From assembly GCA_024404415.1 (NCBI GenBank), contig JAKSPX010000045.1, positions 1-8,910 on the forward strand: 8,910 nucleotides of DNA, in the 5' to 3' direction. Within the stretch, counting starts at the first letter, position 1, and the number at the start of each line of letters is the position of its first letter. Made by a program: the position numbers and the translations under genes. Below, in pieces: positions 1 to 7,213 of this stretch. Source of the stretch: Clostridia bacterium. Lineage in GTDB: Bacteria; Bacillota; Clostridia; Oscillospirales; QAMX01. Under the pieces are notes generated by a model. That model saw only the letters and a program-made list of their open reading frames with translations. It was not told the origin of the DNA and made no database searches.

Positions 1-2
1 AG

Positions 3-1967
3 CGCTACATCGCCAAGAACAACATCCAGCTCTACACCATCAACGCCATCGACCTGGCCATCCAGATCGGCATGGGCAAGAGAACCAACACCATCCTCCA
101 GTCTGCCTTCTTCACCCTTGCGAAGGTCATGCCGCAGGAAGAAGCCATCCAGCACATGAAGGATGCCGCGACTAAGTCCTACCTCAAGAAGGGCCAGGAT
201 ATCGTCGACATGAACCACAAGGCCATCGACCTCGGCGCTACCGCGTTCGTTAAGATCGATGTTCCGGCCGACTGGGCCAATGCCGAAGACGAAGCGGACA
301 ACACCGTTCTCGAAGGCAAGCCGGAGCTTGTCAAGCAGGTCAAGAACATCATGAACCCCGTCGGCAAGATGGATGGCGACAGCCTCCCGGTCTCTGCCTT
401 CGTCGATCATGTTGACGGTCAGTTCGAGCAGGGCGCCGCTGCCTTCGAAAAGCGCGGCATCGCTGTTTCCGTCCCGACCTGGGATGCTTCCAAGTGCATC
501 CAGTGCAACAACTGCGCGTACGTTTGCCCGCACGCCACCATCCGTCCGTTCGCTCTCACCGAAGAAGAAGTCGCTGCCGGCCCCAAGGGCATGAAGGTTG
601 CTGACGTCAAGGCCGGTAAGGGCAAGGGCGTTTACAAGTACACCATGGCCATCTCCCCGCTCGACTGCATGGGCTGCGGCGTCTGCATCGGCCAGTGCCC
701 GGTCAAGGCGCTCACCATGGTCCCGCAGGAAGGCGAGCTTGGCGAACAGGCTTCCTTCGATTACTGCGTTGCGAAGGTCTCCGAGAAGAAGGATATGCAG
801 GACAACACCGTCAAGGGCAGCCAGTTCAAGAAACCGCTCTTGGAGTTCTCTGGCTCCTGCGCCGGCTGCGCCGAAACCTCCTACGCTCGCCTCGTGACCC
901 AGCTCTTCGGCGACAGAATGTACATCTCCAACGCTACCGGTTGCTCCTCCATCTGGGGCGGCCCGGCTGCTACTTCCCCGTACACCACCGACAAGAACGG
1001 CCACGGTCCGGCTTGGGCGAACTCGCTCTTCGAAGACAACGCCGAACACGGTCTCGGTATGTACCTCGGCCAGAACGCCATCCGCGGAAGCCTCGCTGAC
1101 AAGGCCAAGGCTCTCATCGCGGTTGAGTGGACTGACGCTGACCTCAAGGCTGCTGCACAGGCCTGGCTCGACACCATGGCTGACGGCGAAGCCAACGTGG
1201 AAGCCAGCAAGAAGTTCGTTGAAGAACTCGAAGCTTCCGTGATGCCCGGCTGCACCTGCGACGCCTGCGTCCTCGGCCGCGCCATCCTCGATCAGAAAGA
1301 ATACCTCTCCAAGAAGTCCGTTTGGATCTTCGGCGGCGACGGTTGGGCTTATGATATCGGCTTCGGCGGTGTTGACCACGTTCTTGCCTCCGGCAACGAC
1401 ATCAACATCTTCGTCTTCGATACCGAAGTTTACTCCAACACCGGCGGACAGGCCTCCAAGGCTTCCAACATCGGTCAGGTCGCTCAGTTCGCGGCTGCCG
1501 GTAAGGATGTTAAGAAGAAGAGCCTCGCTGAGATCGCTATGAGCTACGGTTACATTTACGTTGCTCAGGTCGCTATGGGCGCCAACCCGGCACAGACCAT
1601 CAAGGCCATTGCCGAAGCGGAAGCTTATCACGGCCCGTCGCTCATCATCGGCTACGCCCCCTGCGAGATGCACTCCATCAAGGGCGGCATGGTCAATTGC
1701 CAGAAGGAAATGAAGAAGGCTGTTGACTGCGGTTACTGGAACCTCTTCCGCTTCAACCCGGATGCTGAAGCCGGCAAGAAGTTCACCCTCGACTCCAAGG
1801 CCCCGGCGGGCGGTTACCAGGAATTCCTGATGAACGAAGCCCGTTACAGCCGTCTGACCCGTGAGTTCCCGGCCCGTGCAAACGAGCTCTTCGAACGCAA
1901 TGAGAAGGCCGCTATGGAGCGTTGGGATCATCTGAACAGACTCGTGAAGATGTATTCCGAGGAATAA
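3..1967 (+). CDS. nifJ: Pyruvate:ferredoxin (flavodoxin) oxidoreductase, C-terminal part (5' end outside window)
   Basis: This enzyme converts pyruvate plus CoA to acetyl-CoA and CO2 in the cytoplasm, passing electrons to ferredoxin or flavodoxin; it is the central pyruvate-oxidising step of anaerobic fermenters. The frame is open from base 3, and the first ATG (72) lies inside a conserved domain, so the start is upstream of the window. The 654 residues seen are a little over half of the usual ~1,170-1,200. Numbering from base 3, they comprise the end of the gamma-like and EKR domains (1-150), two ferredoxin-type 4Fe-4S motifs (CIQCNNCAYVCP 165-176; CMGCGVCIGQCP 222-233), and the thiamine diphosphate domain with GDGWAYDIG from 445 and the EVYSNTGGQ motif. 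C286, C289, C314 and C554 match the family's proximal-cluster cysteines in order and spacing. An extra CTCDAC (417-422) precedes the TPP motif. The stop is TAA at 1965, followed by a strong terminator, so the gene ends its transcription unit. Codon use is strongly biased to C-ending codons, as expected for high expression. Confidence 0.97.
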   Translation, partial: RYIAKNNIQLYTINAIDLAIQIGMGKRTNTILQSAFFTLAKVMPQEEAIQHMKDAATKSYLKKGQDIVDMNHKAIDLGATAFVKIDVPADWANAEDEADNTVLEGKPELVKQVKNIMNPVGKMDGDSLPVSAFVDHVDGQFEQGAAAFEKRGIAVSVPTWDASKCIQCNNCAYVCPHATIRPFALTEEEVAAGPKGMKVADVKAGKGKGVYKYTMAISPLDCMGCGVCIGQCPVKALTMVPQEGELGEQASFDYCVAKVSEKKDMQDNTVKGSQFKKPLLEFSGSCAGCAETSYARLVTQLFGDRMYISNATGCSSIWGGPAATSPYTTDKNGHGPAWANSLFEDNAEHGLGMYLGQNAIRGSLADKAKALIAVEWTDADLKAAAQAWLDTMADGEANVEASKKFVEELEASVMPGCTCDACVLGRAILDQKEYLSKKSVWIFGGDGWAYDIGFGGVDHVLASGNDINIFVFDTEVYSNTGGQASKASNIGQVAQFAAAGKDVKKKSLAEIAMSYGYIYVAQVAMGANPAQTIKAIAEAEAYHGPSLIIGYAPCEMHSIKGGMVNCQKEMKKAVDCGYWNLFRFNPDAEAGKKFTLDSKAPAGGYQEFLMNEARYSRLTREFPARANELFERNEKAAMERWDHLNRLVKMYSEE

Positions 1968-1990
1968 TCCACAAGCGATAAACAAAAATG

Positions 1991-2024
1991 CGGAGCGTGC
2001 CGAAAGGCACGCTCCGTTTTCGTT
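1991..2024 (+). terminator. Rho-independent terminator of the oxidoreductase gene, probably bidirectional
   Basis: A perfect 11-bp stem (CGGAGCGTGCC 1991-2001 with GGCACGCTCCG 2006-2016) closes a GAAA tetraloop and is followed by TTTTCGTT. It starts 23 bases after the stop codon. Read on the minus strand, the same stem is followed by GCATTTTTGTTT, so it could also stop transcription coming from the convergent kinase operon. That second role is an inference. Confidence 0.93.
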
Positions 2025-2044
2025 AGGAAGCAGACAAAAAATGA

Positions 2045-2188
2045 GGCTGCAGCAAAATACTCCATGATGTCATTCTGACGACCAAAGGGAGGAAGAATCC
2101 TGTGCTTGGAGGCACAAAACGCCTCTGCGGACGGGATTCTTCACCCCTGCGGGTTTGGAATGACACGATAAGTGATTTTGCTGCAGCC
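2045..2188. repeat. MITE-like imperfect palindrome with 14-bp perfect ends
   Basis: The ends are perfect inverted repeats (GGCTGCAGCAAAAT at 2045-2058 and its complement at 2175-2188). Inside them a second matching block, TGTCATTC, and a third, GAAGAATCC, occur on both arms in the same order with diverged spacers. The centre holds a small GAGGC/GCCTC hairpin (2109-2125). The whole 144 bases would therefore fold into one long hairpin. The pairing TGTCATTC...GAAGAATCC resembles a short intergenic repeat I recall from many bacterial genomes; this resemblance is from memory, not a search. There is no convincing ORF and I see no target-site duplication. It lies between the convergent oxidoreductase gene and kinase gene, ending 16 bases before the kinase stop codon. 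Confidence 0.8.
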
Positions 2189-2204
2189 CCAGGGAAAACT
2201 AACA

Positions 2205-3650
2205 TTATGCCAGCGGCAGTTCAAAGAAGAAGGCGCAGTAGACGCCCTTTTCGCTTTCGACGCGGATATTCTCACCGTGCTTGTTGATGATGGCCTTGAC
2301 GATGTAGAGGCCGAGGCCAAAGCTCTCGCGGTCGATGCCGCGGGACTGGTCGGCCTTGTAGAAACGGTCGAAAATGAAAGGGAGCTCCTCTTTGTCGATG
2401 CCGTTGCCGGTGTTGTAGATCTCCACGGCGGCCTTGTCGCCGCTCTTTTTCAGGGTCAGGCGGAGCTTGCCGCGGAAGAACGCATATTTGATGGCGTTGT
2501 CGATCAGATTATAGAGGACCTGGACGATGGCGTCCTCGTCGGCCCGAACGGTGACGGGGTTGTCAGGGATATCCACCTCGCAGGCCAGCGCCTTTTTGTC
2601 GACAAGCTGCTCAAATCCGAGGAAGGTACGGCGCAACAGTTCGCCGAGGTCAAACTCGGTCAGATGCAGCTCCTTTTCGCCGGAGGAAAGGCGGGAGGCG
2701 AGGAGAGTCTGCGAGACCATGCGGGAGAGGCGGCGCGTTTCGTCGGAGACGAGGAGCAGATAATCCTTTTGACGGTCGGGGGGAATGGTGCCGTCCAGTA
2801 TGCCGTCCACGAAGCCGGAAATACTGGTCATCGGCGTTTTCAGTTCGTGCGTGACGTCGGTGATGAACTGCTGGCGGGTATTCTCGGTTTTTTCAAGGGA
2901 GAGCGCCATTTCGTTGAAGGCGCGGCCGAGGGCGGCGATCTCGTCGCTGCCGCGGATGTTGACGCGGGCGGAAAAGTCGCCGCGCGAGAAGGCTTTGGCG
3001 GCGAGGGACATGTCGTTGATCGGCTTGACGATGCGTTTGGTCATGAAGTAGGCGAGCACCAGCGCGATGGCCAGCGACAGCGCAAGCGAAATGACGCCCA
3101 TGAAGCCGATGTCGGAGGCGGTGCCGCGCAGGAAGTCCTTCTGCGTGGAAAGCAGGACCACGCCGTAAAAGGCCGCCTGATCGTAGGAGAACACCGGAAC
3201 GCCCACCGTGTAGACGTTGAAGGGGTAGTAACCGTGCAGGGTGCCGACCTCGGAGTAGGTGCCGTCCGCAATGACACGGTCGATGATCTCCGACTCGATG
3301 CACTCGGTTTCCTCACTGGAATAGGTGTAGGAGGACATGATCTCCTCAAAATGCTCTCTGCCGGCGCGGAAGAGGATCTCGCTTTTGGAGTTGACGATCA
3401 TCACCTGAGATTCGGATTCCTCCGTGACGCTCAGAACGATGTTGGAGAGCATGTCCAGCGGTGTGGAGGGATCGGAAAAATAGAGCGCCATAGTGTAGGC
3501 GATGCGGTCGGCGTCCCGCTTGAGAACGCCGCGCGTCTCGCGCTCGGAATAGGAGAAGACCTGCGAGAAGAAGGTGATCATGATGATGGCCACGCAGCAG
3601 AGAAGGATCAGGAGTATGCGGGAAAAGAGGCGGAGATACAGGTTTTTCAT
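2205..3650 (-). CDS. Membrane sensor histidine kinase (HAMP-HisKA-HATPase)
   Basis: This is the sensor of a two-component system: it autophosphorylates on a histidine in response to an unknown signal and passes the phosphate to the regulator encoded just upstream. The 481-residue protein has a transmembrane helix at about 9-31, an extracytoplasmic sensor region at about 35-181 that looks Cache/PAS-like (weak judgement), a second membrane helix at about 182-203, a HAMP linker at about 203-255, the H-box FITDVTHELKTP with phospho-acceptor H268, the N-box NLIDNAIKY (381-389), a G1-like NTGNGI (413-418), the F-box FIFDRFYKAD (425-434) and the G2 box FGLGLYIVK (444-452). The first G1 residue is Asn where many kinases have Asp. 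The ATG overlaps the regulator's stop as ATGA, and there is no clear Shine-Dalgarno, so translation is probably coupled. The stimulus cannot be deduced: PhoR-, ResE- and VanS-like kinases share this architecture. Confidence 0.95.
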   Translation of the reverse strand: MKNLYLRLFSRILLILLCCVAIIMITFFSQVFSYSERETRGVLKRDADRIAYTMALYFSDPSTPLDMLSNIVLSVTEESESQVMIVNSKSEILFRAGREHFEEIMSSYTYSSEETECIESEIIDRVIADGTYSEVGTLHGYYPFNVYTVGVPVFSYDQAAFYGVVLLSTQKDFLRGTASDIGFMGVISLALSLAIALVLAYFMTKRIVKPINDMSLAAKAFSRGDFSARVNIRGSDEIAALGRAFNEMALSLEKTENTRQQFITDVTHELKTPMTSISGFVDGILDGTIPPDRQKDYLLLVSDETRRLSRMVSQTLLASRLSSGEKELHLTEFDLGELLRRTFLGFEQLVDKKALACEVDIPDNPVTVRADEDAIVQVLYNLIDNAIKYAFFRGKLRLTLKKSGDKAAVEIYNTGNGIDKEELPFIFDRFYKADQSRGIDRESFGLGLYIVKAIINKHGENIRVESEKGVYCAFFFELPLA

Positions 3651-4336
3651 AAATCAAGAAGCTCGAATTTGTATCCGACGCCCCAGACGGTCTTGAGGAT
3701 CCACTTGCTGCTCACGCCCTCCAGCTTTTCGCGCAGACGCTTGATGTGTACGTCCACCGTGCGGGAGTCGCCGGAGTATTCAAAGCCCCAGACCTGGCTC
3801 AGAAGCTGCTCGCGGGTGAAGACCTTGTGCGGGTTGGAGGCGAGGAAGTAGAGAAGCTCGATCTCCTTCGGCGGCGCTTCCACCAGACGGCCACGGATCA
3901 TGAGCTGGTAGCTGTCCAGATCGACCATGAGGTTGTCGTAGGTGACGATCTTCTGCTCAACAGCTTCGGTGGGGAGCGAGCGGCGCATGACGGCGTTCAC
4001 GCGGGCGATCACCTCGCGCATCTCGAAGGGCTTGACGATATAGTCGTCGGCGCCGCTGTCGAGGCCGTTGATCTTGTCGTTGGTCTCGCCGCGGGCGGTC
4101 AGCATGATGATCGGCACTTCGCTTTCGCGGCGGATCTCGTTACAGACCTGCCAGCCGTCCATGACCGGCATCATCACGTCGAGCAGAATGATGTGGGGGC
4201 GCACGGTGCGGTAAAGGCGCAGGGCTTCACCGCCATCGGGTGCGATGGTGACTTCAAAGCCCTCTTTTTCCATGTAGAGGCGGAGAAGGACGGCAATATT
4301 GGCGTCATCCTCAGCGATCAGCATTTTTTTGACCAT
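3647..4336 (-). CDS. OmpR/PhoB-family response regulator
   Basis: This is a cytoplasmic DNA-binding response regulator, the first gene of a two-gene operon with the downstream kinase (4-bp ATGA overlap). The 229 residues comprise a receiver domain (about 4-118) and a winged-helix DNA-binding domain (about 127-226). Receiver signature residues are all present: acidic pair D10/D11, phospho-acceptor D53 in LLDVMMPVMDG, T80 and K102 in VKPFE. The effector domain shows LTPKE-like APPKEIELL, the recognition-helix motif DSRTVDVHIKRLREKL and the C-terminal hairpin VWGVGYKFE. I chose the ATG at 4336 (MVKKMLIAEDD). The ATG four codons earlier (4348) directly abuts AAAAGG and leaves no Shine-Dalgarno spacing, whereas 4336 sits 11 bases after AAGGA. 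Target genes are unknown; autoregulation from the intergenic region is plausible but unproven. Confidence 0.96.
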   Translation of the reverse strand: MVKKMLIAEDDANIAVLLRLYMEKEGFEVTIAPDGGEALRLYRTVRPHIILLDVMMPVMDGWQVCNEIRRESEVPIIMLTARGETNDKINGLDSGADDYIVKPFEMREVIARVNAVMRRSLPTEAVEQKIVTYDNLMVDLDSYQLMIRGRLVEAPPKEIELLYFLASNPHKVFTREQLLSQVWGFEYSGDSRTVDVHIKRLREKLEGVSSKWILKTVWGVGYKFELLDL

Positions 4337-4421
4337 ATAGAAACACATCCTTTTCTTTTCAGGATCATATTAAACCGATTTGGCGCATTCGGCAAATATG
4401 CAAGACCTCTCATGCCAATAT

Positions 4422-4427
4422 ATTATA
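4422..4427 (-). promoter_or_regulatory. Candidate -10 box for the two-component operon
   Basis: The minus strand carries a perfect TATAAT here, about 86 bases upstream of the regulator start. No good -35 is visible at 16-18 bases (the closest is TATACT at 4450-4445), so the promoter may be activator-dependent. The assignment rests on the -10 match alone. Confidence 0.45.
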
Positions 4428-4460
4428 CAACTTTTTTAAGGAAAAGTATAGCGTTTTCCC

Positions 4461-4489
4461 TTTACTTTTCTGTAAATTTATGATATGAT
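4461..4489 (+). promoter_or_regulatory. Sigma-A-type promoter of rpsO
   Basis: TTTACT (4461-4466) and TATGAT (4484-4489) are separated by 17 bases, a standard vegetative arrangement. A transcript would start near 4496 and give a leader of roughly 118 bases before rpsO. A second overlapping TATGAT at 4479-4484 has no better -35. Confidence 0.7.
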
Positions 4490-4496
4490 ATCCAAG

Positions 4497-4614
4497 CGTG
4501 CAGCCCCATGGCAAAGTTTACGGATAAAGCTTCCTTCATGGAAGTGTTTCACCCGCCGTTTACCGTGCCGCGCGGGTAAGCATGACAAAAATATTTTTGA
4601 AAGGTGAAAAAGCT
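4497..4614 (+). promoter_or_regulatory. Structured 5' leader of rpsO, possible S15 autoregulatory RNA
   Basis: Three consecutive small hairpins can be drawn: GCC/GGC with loop CCAT (4503-4512), CTTCC/GGAAG with loop TTCAT (4530-4544) and ACCCGC/GCGGGT with a 15-base loop (4551-4577). Ribosomal protein S15 represses its own mRNA through a leader structure in several bacteria, including Bacillus/Geobacillus relatives, but the structures differ between lineages. A regulatory role here is an inference from position and foldability. The Shine-Dalgarno AAAGGTG (4600-4606) lies just downstream of the hairpins. Confidence 0.4.
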
Positions 4615-4881
4615 ATGCTCACTCCCGAAATCAAGAAGCAGATCATCGAAGAAAACCGCACCCATGAGACCGACACCGGTTCTCCCGAAGTCCAGATCGC
4701 GATCCTGACCTATCGCATCAACGAACTCACCGAGCACCTCAAGGTCCATCCGAAGGACAACCACTCCCGCCGCGGCCTTCTCCAGATGGTCGGTAACCGC
4801 CGCAACCTTCTTGACTACCTTGCCCGCAAGGACATCGAGCGCTACCGCAACTGCATTGCCAAGCTCGGCATCCGCAAGTAA
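4615..4881 (+). CDS. rpsO: 30S ribosomal protein S15
   Basis: S15 is a primary 16S rRNA-binding protein of the small subunit: it binds the central domain early in assembly and contributes to an intersubunit bridge. The 88-residue product is the standard length and carries the family signatures TGSPEVQ (21-27), HLKVHPKDNHSRRGLL (41-56) and the basic stretch VGNRRNLLDYLARKDIERY (59-77). I chose the ATG at 4615 because it gives the normal N-terminus and has AAAGGTG eight bases upstream. The in-frame ATG at 4582 would add eleven non-family residues and run through the Shine-Dalgarno. It lies directly upstream of pnp, the usual order in bacteria, and no TTA codon is used. Confidence 0.98.
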   Translation: MLTPEIKKQIIEENRTHETDTGSPEVQIAILTYRINELTEHLKVHPKDNHSRRGLLQMVGNRRNLLDYLARKDIERYRNCIAKLGIRK

Positions 4882-4895
4882 AATCTCATCCCAGC

Positions 4896-4939
4896 CTGCC
4901 TGCTGCGCTCCGGCGCAGCAGGCAGCAACATCAATTTTT
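4896..4939 (+). terminator. rpsO-pnp intergenic hairpin (weak terminator, attenuator or processing site)
   Basis: A perfect 13-bp GC-rich stem (CTGCCTGCTGCGC 4896-4908 with GCGCAGCAGGCAG 4913-4925) closes a TCCG loop. The only T-run (TTTTT, 4935-4939) begins nine bases after the stem instead of directly at it, so efficient termination is doubtful. Partial read-through into pnp, or an RNA-stability or processing role, fits better. In E. coli the same intergenic position carries a terminator and RNase III sites; that is only a positional parallel. Confidence 0.6.
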
Positions 4940-5042
4940 CCCTGCTTGCCTTTTAGTAGTTGAAAGAGAGACGCGGCCCGCGCCTTTGTTTCAAACGCTA
5001 AACGGTGGGTGGGGACACAATCCAAAAAGGAGGATCACCCCC

Positions 5043-7196
5043 ATGTCTGAACACGTTGTTGACATTACCCCTATGAAGTTTGACAGCTTCCGCACCTTCG
5101 AACTCAACCTCGGCGGCCGTCTCCTGAAGGTCGAAACCGGCAAGATGGCCGGTCTCGCCAACGGCGCCTGCCTCGTTCGCTACGGTGACACCGCTGTTCT
5201 CACCACCGCCACCATGTCGGCCAAGCCGCGCGACGGTATCGACTTCTTCCCACTCTCCGTTGACTTCGAAGAAAAGCTCTATTCCGTCGGCAAGATCCCC
5301 GGAAGCTTCCTCAGAAGAGAAGGCCGCCCGGGCGAAAAGGCCATCCTCGCCTCCCGCGTTATCGACCGTCCGATCCGTCCTCTCTTCCCGAAGGACATGA
5401 GAAACGACGTCTGCATCAACAACACCATCATGAGCGTCGACCCGGATTGCTCTCCTGAGATCACCGCCATGATCGGCACCTCCATTGCCATCTCCATTTC
5501 GGATATTCCGTGGTTCGGCCCGATCTCCGGCGTCGCTGTCGGTTATGTGGACGGCAACTACGTCATCAACCCGACCTCTGCCCAGAGAGAAAAGTCCGAG
5601 CTCAGCCTGACCGTCGCCTCCAGCGCGAAGAAGGTCGTCATGATCGAAGCCGGTGCCAACCAGATCGACGAAGACACCATGTTCGACGCCATCATGCTGG
5701 CCCATCAGGAAAACGTCCGCATCGTTGAATTCATCAAGGGCATCCAGGAAGAAATCGGCAAGCCGAAGCAGGGCTACCCTGTCGTCGAAGTCGACCACGA
5801 TATGTACGAAGCCATCGCCGCTTACGCGACCGATAAGATGAAGTACGCCATGGATACCGACGATAAGGTCGTCCGCGAAGAGCGCCTTGCCGAGCTGAAC
5901 ACCGACGTTCACGAAACGTTTGACGAGACCTATCCGGAACCCGAAGCCGGCTCCACCATCGAAGACTGCCTCTACAAGCTCGAAAAGACCGTCGTCCGCC
6001 GCTGGCTGCTCGACGAAGGCAAGCGCGTTGACGGCCGTGACCTCCACGAAGTCCGCCCGCTGGCCGCCGAAGTCGGCATCCTCCCGAGAACTCACGGTTC
6101 GGGTATGTTCACCAGAGGCCAGACCCAGGTCCTCACCGTTGCCACCCTCGGCACCATTGCCGACCAGCAGCTCCTCGACGGCATCTCCGAAGAAGACACC
6201 AAGAGATATATCCATCATTATAACTTCCCGTCCTACTCGGTCGGCGAAGCCCGTCCCTCCAGAAGCCCCGGCAGACGTGAGATCGGCCACGGCGCTCTTG
6301 CCGAAAGAGCTCTCGAGCCCGTCATCCCGTCCGAGACCGAGTTCCCGTACTGCATCCGTCTGGTTTCCGAAGTTCTCTCCTCCAACGGTTCCACCTCGCA
6401 GGGTTCCGTCTGCGGTTCCACCCTCGCGCTGATGGACGCCGGTGTTCCGATCAAGGCTCCTGTCGCCGGTATCTCCTGCGGCCTCGTCACCGAAGGTGAC
6501 CGCGAGCTGGTCTTCACCGACATTCAGGGCGTCGAAGACTTCTTCGGCGACATGGACTTCAAGGTCGCCGGTACCAAGAAGGGCATCACCGCCATTCAGA
6601 TGGACCTCAAGATCGACGGTCTTACCCCGACCATCATCAAGGAAGCTTTCCGTCAGACCAGAGAAGCCCGCTTCAAGATCCTCGACCAGGTCATGCTCCC
6701 CTGCATTTCCGAGCCGAGAAAAGAGATCTCCAAGTACGCTCCGAAGATGCTCCAGATGGTCATTGATGTCGATAAGATCCGCGAAGTCATCGGCAAGGGC
6801 GGCTCCGTCATCCAGAAGATCCAGGCCGATACCGGCGCTAAGATCGACATCGAGGACGACGGTCACGTCTTCATCTCCGCTGTCAACCGTGACGCCTGCG
6901 ATGCTGCTTACAAGATCGTCAGCGCCATCGTCAAGGATCCCGAGATCGGCGAAGAATTCTACGGCAAGGTCACTCGCCTCATGACCTTCGGCGCGTTCGT
7001 CGAATACGCCCCGGGCAAGGAAGGCCTCGTCCACATCTCCAAGCTGGAAAATTACCGCGTTGCCAAGGTCGAGGATTCGGTCAATGTCGGCGACATGACC
7101 TGGGTCAAGCTCATCGAAGTCGATGAAAAGGGCCGCCTCAACTTCTCGCGCAAGGACACCAGCCACTACGTCTCCAAGAAGGACGAAAACAAATAA
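5043..7196 (+). CDS. pnp: Polyribonucleotide nucleotidyltransferase (PNPase)
   Basis: PNPase is a trimeric phosphorolytic 3'-to-5' exoribonuclease that degrades mRNA to nucleoside diphosphates and can add tails in reverse. The 717 residues are the normal bacterial length. They comprise a first RNase PH-like core with the RNA-channel loop SFLRREGRPGEKA from residue 88, a helical linker, the catalytic second RNase PH-like core with SPGRREIGHG (408-417), and D493 and D499 in TDIQGVEDFFGDMDF, matching the metal-binding aspartates known from E. coli (D486, D492). A KH domain with GKGG (584-587) and an S1 domain (about 636-707) follow. I chose the ATG at 5043 because AAGGAGGA (5027-5034) precedes it by eight bases; upstream in-frame ATG 4986 would add 19 non-family residues. 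No convincing separate promoter is visible, so read-through from rpsO is likely. The hairpin between the two genes may set the ratio of the two products. Confidence 0.98.
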   Translation: MSEHVVDITPMKFDSFRTFELNLGGRLLKVETGKMAGLANGACLVRYGDTAVLTTATMSAKPRDGIDFFPLSVDFEEKLYSVGKIPGSFLRREGRPGEKAILASRVIDRPIRPLFPKDMRNDVCINNTIMSVDPDCSPEITAMIGTSIAISISDIPWFGPISGVAVGYVDGNYVINPTSAQREKSELSLTVASSAKKVVMIEAGANQIDEDTMFDAIMLAHQENVRIVEFIKGIQEEIGKPKQGYPVVEVDHDMYEAIAAYATDKMKYAMDTDDKVVREERLAELNTDVHETFDETYPEPEAGSTIEDCLYKLEKTVVRRWLLDEGKRVDGRDLHEVRPLAAEVGILPRTHGSGMFTRGQTQVLTVATLGTIADQQLLDGISEEDTKRYIHHYNFPSYSVGEARPSRSPGRREIGHGALAERALEPVIPSETEFPYCIRLVSEVLSSNGSTSQGSVCGSTLALMDAGVPIKAPVAGISCGLVTEGDRELVFTDIQGVEDFFGDMDFKVAGTKKGITAIQMDLKIDGLTPTIIKEAFRQTREARFKILDQVMLPCISEPRKEISKYAPKMLQMVIDVDKIREVIGKGGSVIQKIQADTGAKIDIEDDGHVFISAVNRDACDAAYKIVSAIVKDPEIGEEFYGKVTRLMTFGAFVEYAPGKEGLVHISKLENYRVAKVEDSVNVGDMTWVKLIEVDEKGRLNFSRKDTSHYVSKKDENK

Positions 7197-7213
7197 GTTC
7201 AAATCTTAATAAT

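Noticed and set aside
72..74. ATG at 72 as the start of the oxidoreductase
   Set aside because: The frame is open back to base 3 and the residues before it (ending NAIDLAIQIG) belong to the conserved domain, so the gene continues upstream of the window.
2172..3851. 559-residue plus-strand open frame opposite the histidine kinase
   Set aside because: Same antisense-shadow effect; the minus strand encodes an unmistakable kinase and regulator, and the plus frame has no domain or ribosome binding site.
4372..4403. Riboswitch in the leader of the response regulator
   Set aside because: The A/T-rich leader on the minus strand shows no recognisable riboswitch core and no terminator hairpin.
3746..4483. 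245-residue plus-strand open frame opposite the response regulator
   Set aside because: It is antisense to a complete OmpR-family gene and has a repetitive Val/Asp/His-rich composition with no family resemblance.
4549..5025. 158-residue minus-strand open frame across rpsO
   Set aside because: It lies antisense to rpsO and runs through the intergenic hairpin and pnp leader; no protein features.
4941..5026. Independent pnp promoter
   Set aside because: I looked for paired -35/-10 boxes between the hairpin and the pnp ribosome binding site and found none with acceptable spacing. TTGCCT (4946-4951) and TTGTTT (4987-4992) lack a matching -10.
4998..7202. 734-residue open frame on the minus strand covering all of pnp
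   Set aside because: It mirrors pnp almost end to end, has low-complexity Asp/Gly/Val-rich composition and no recognisable domain. It arises because the C-ending codon bias of pnp removes stop codons from the opposite strand.
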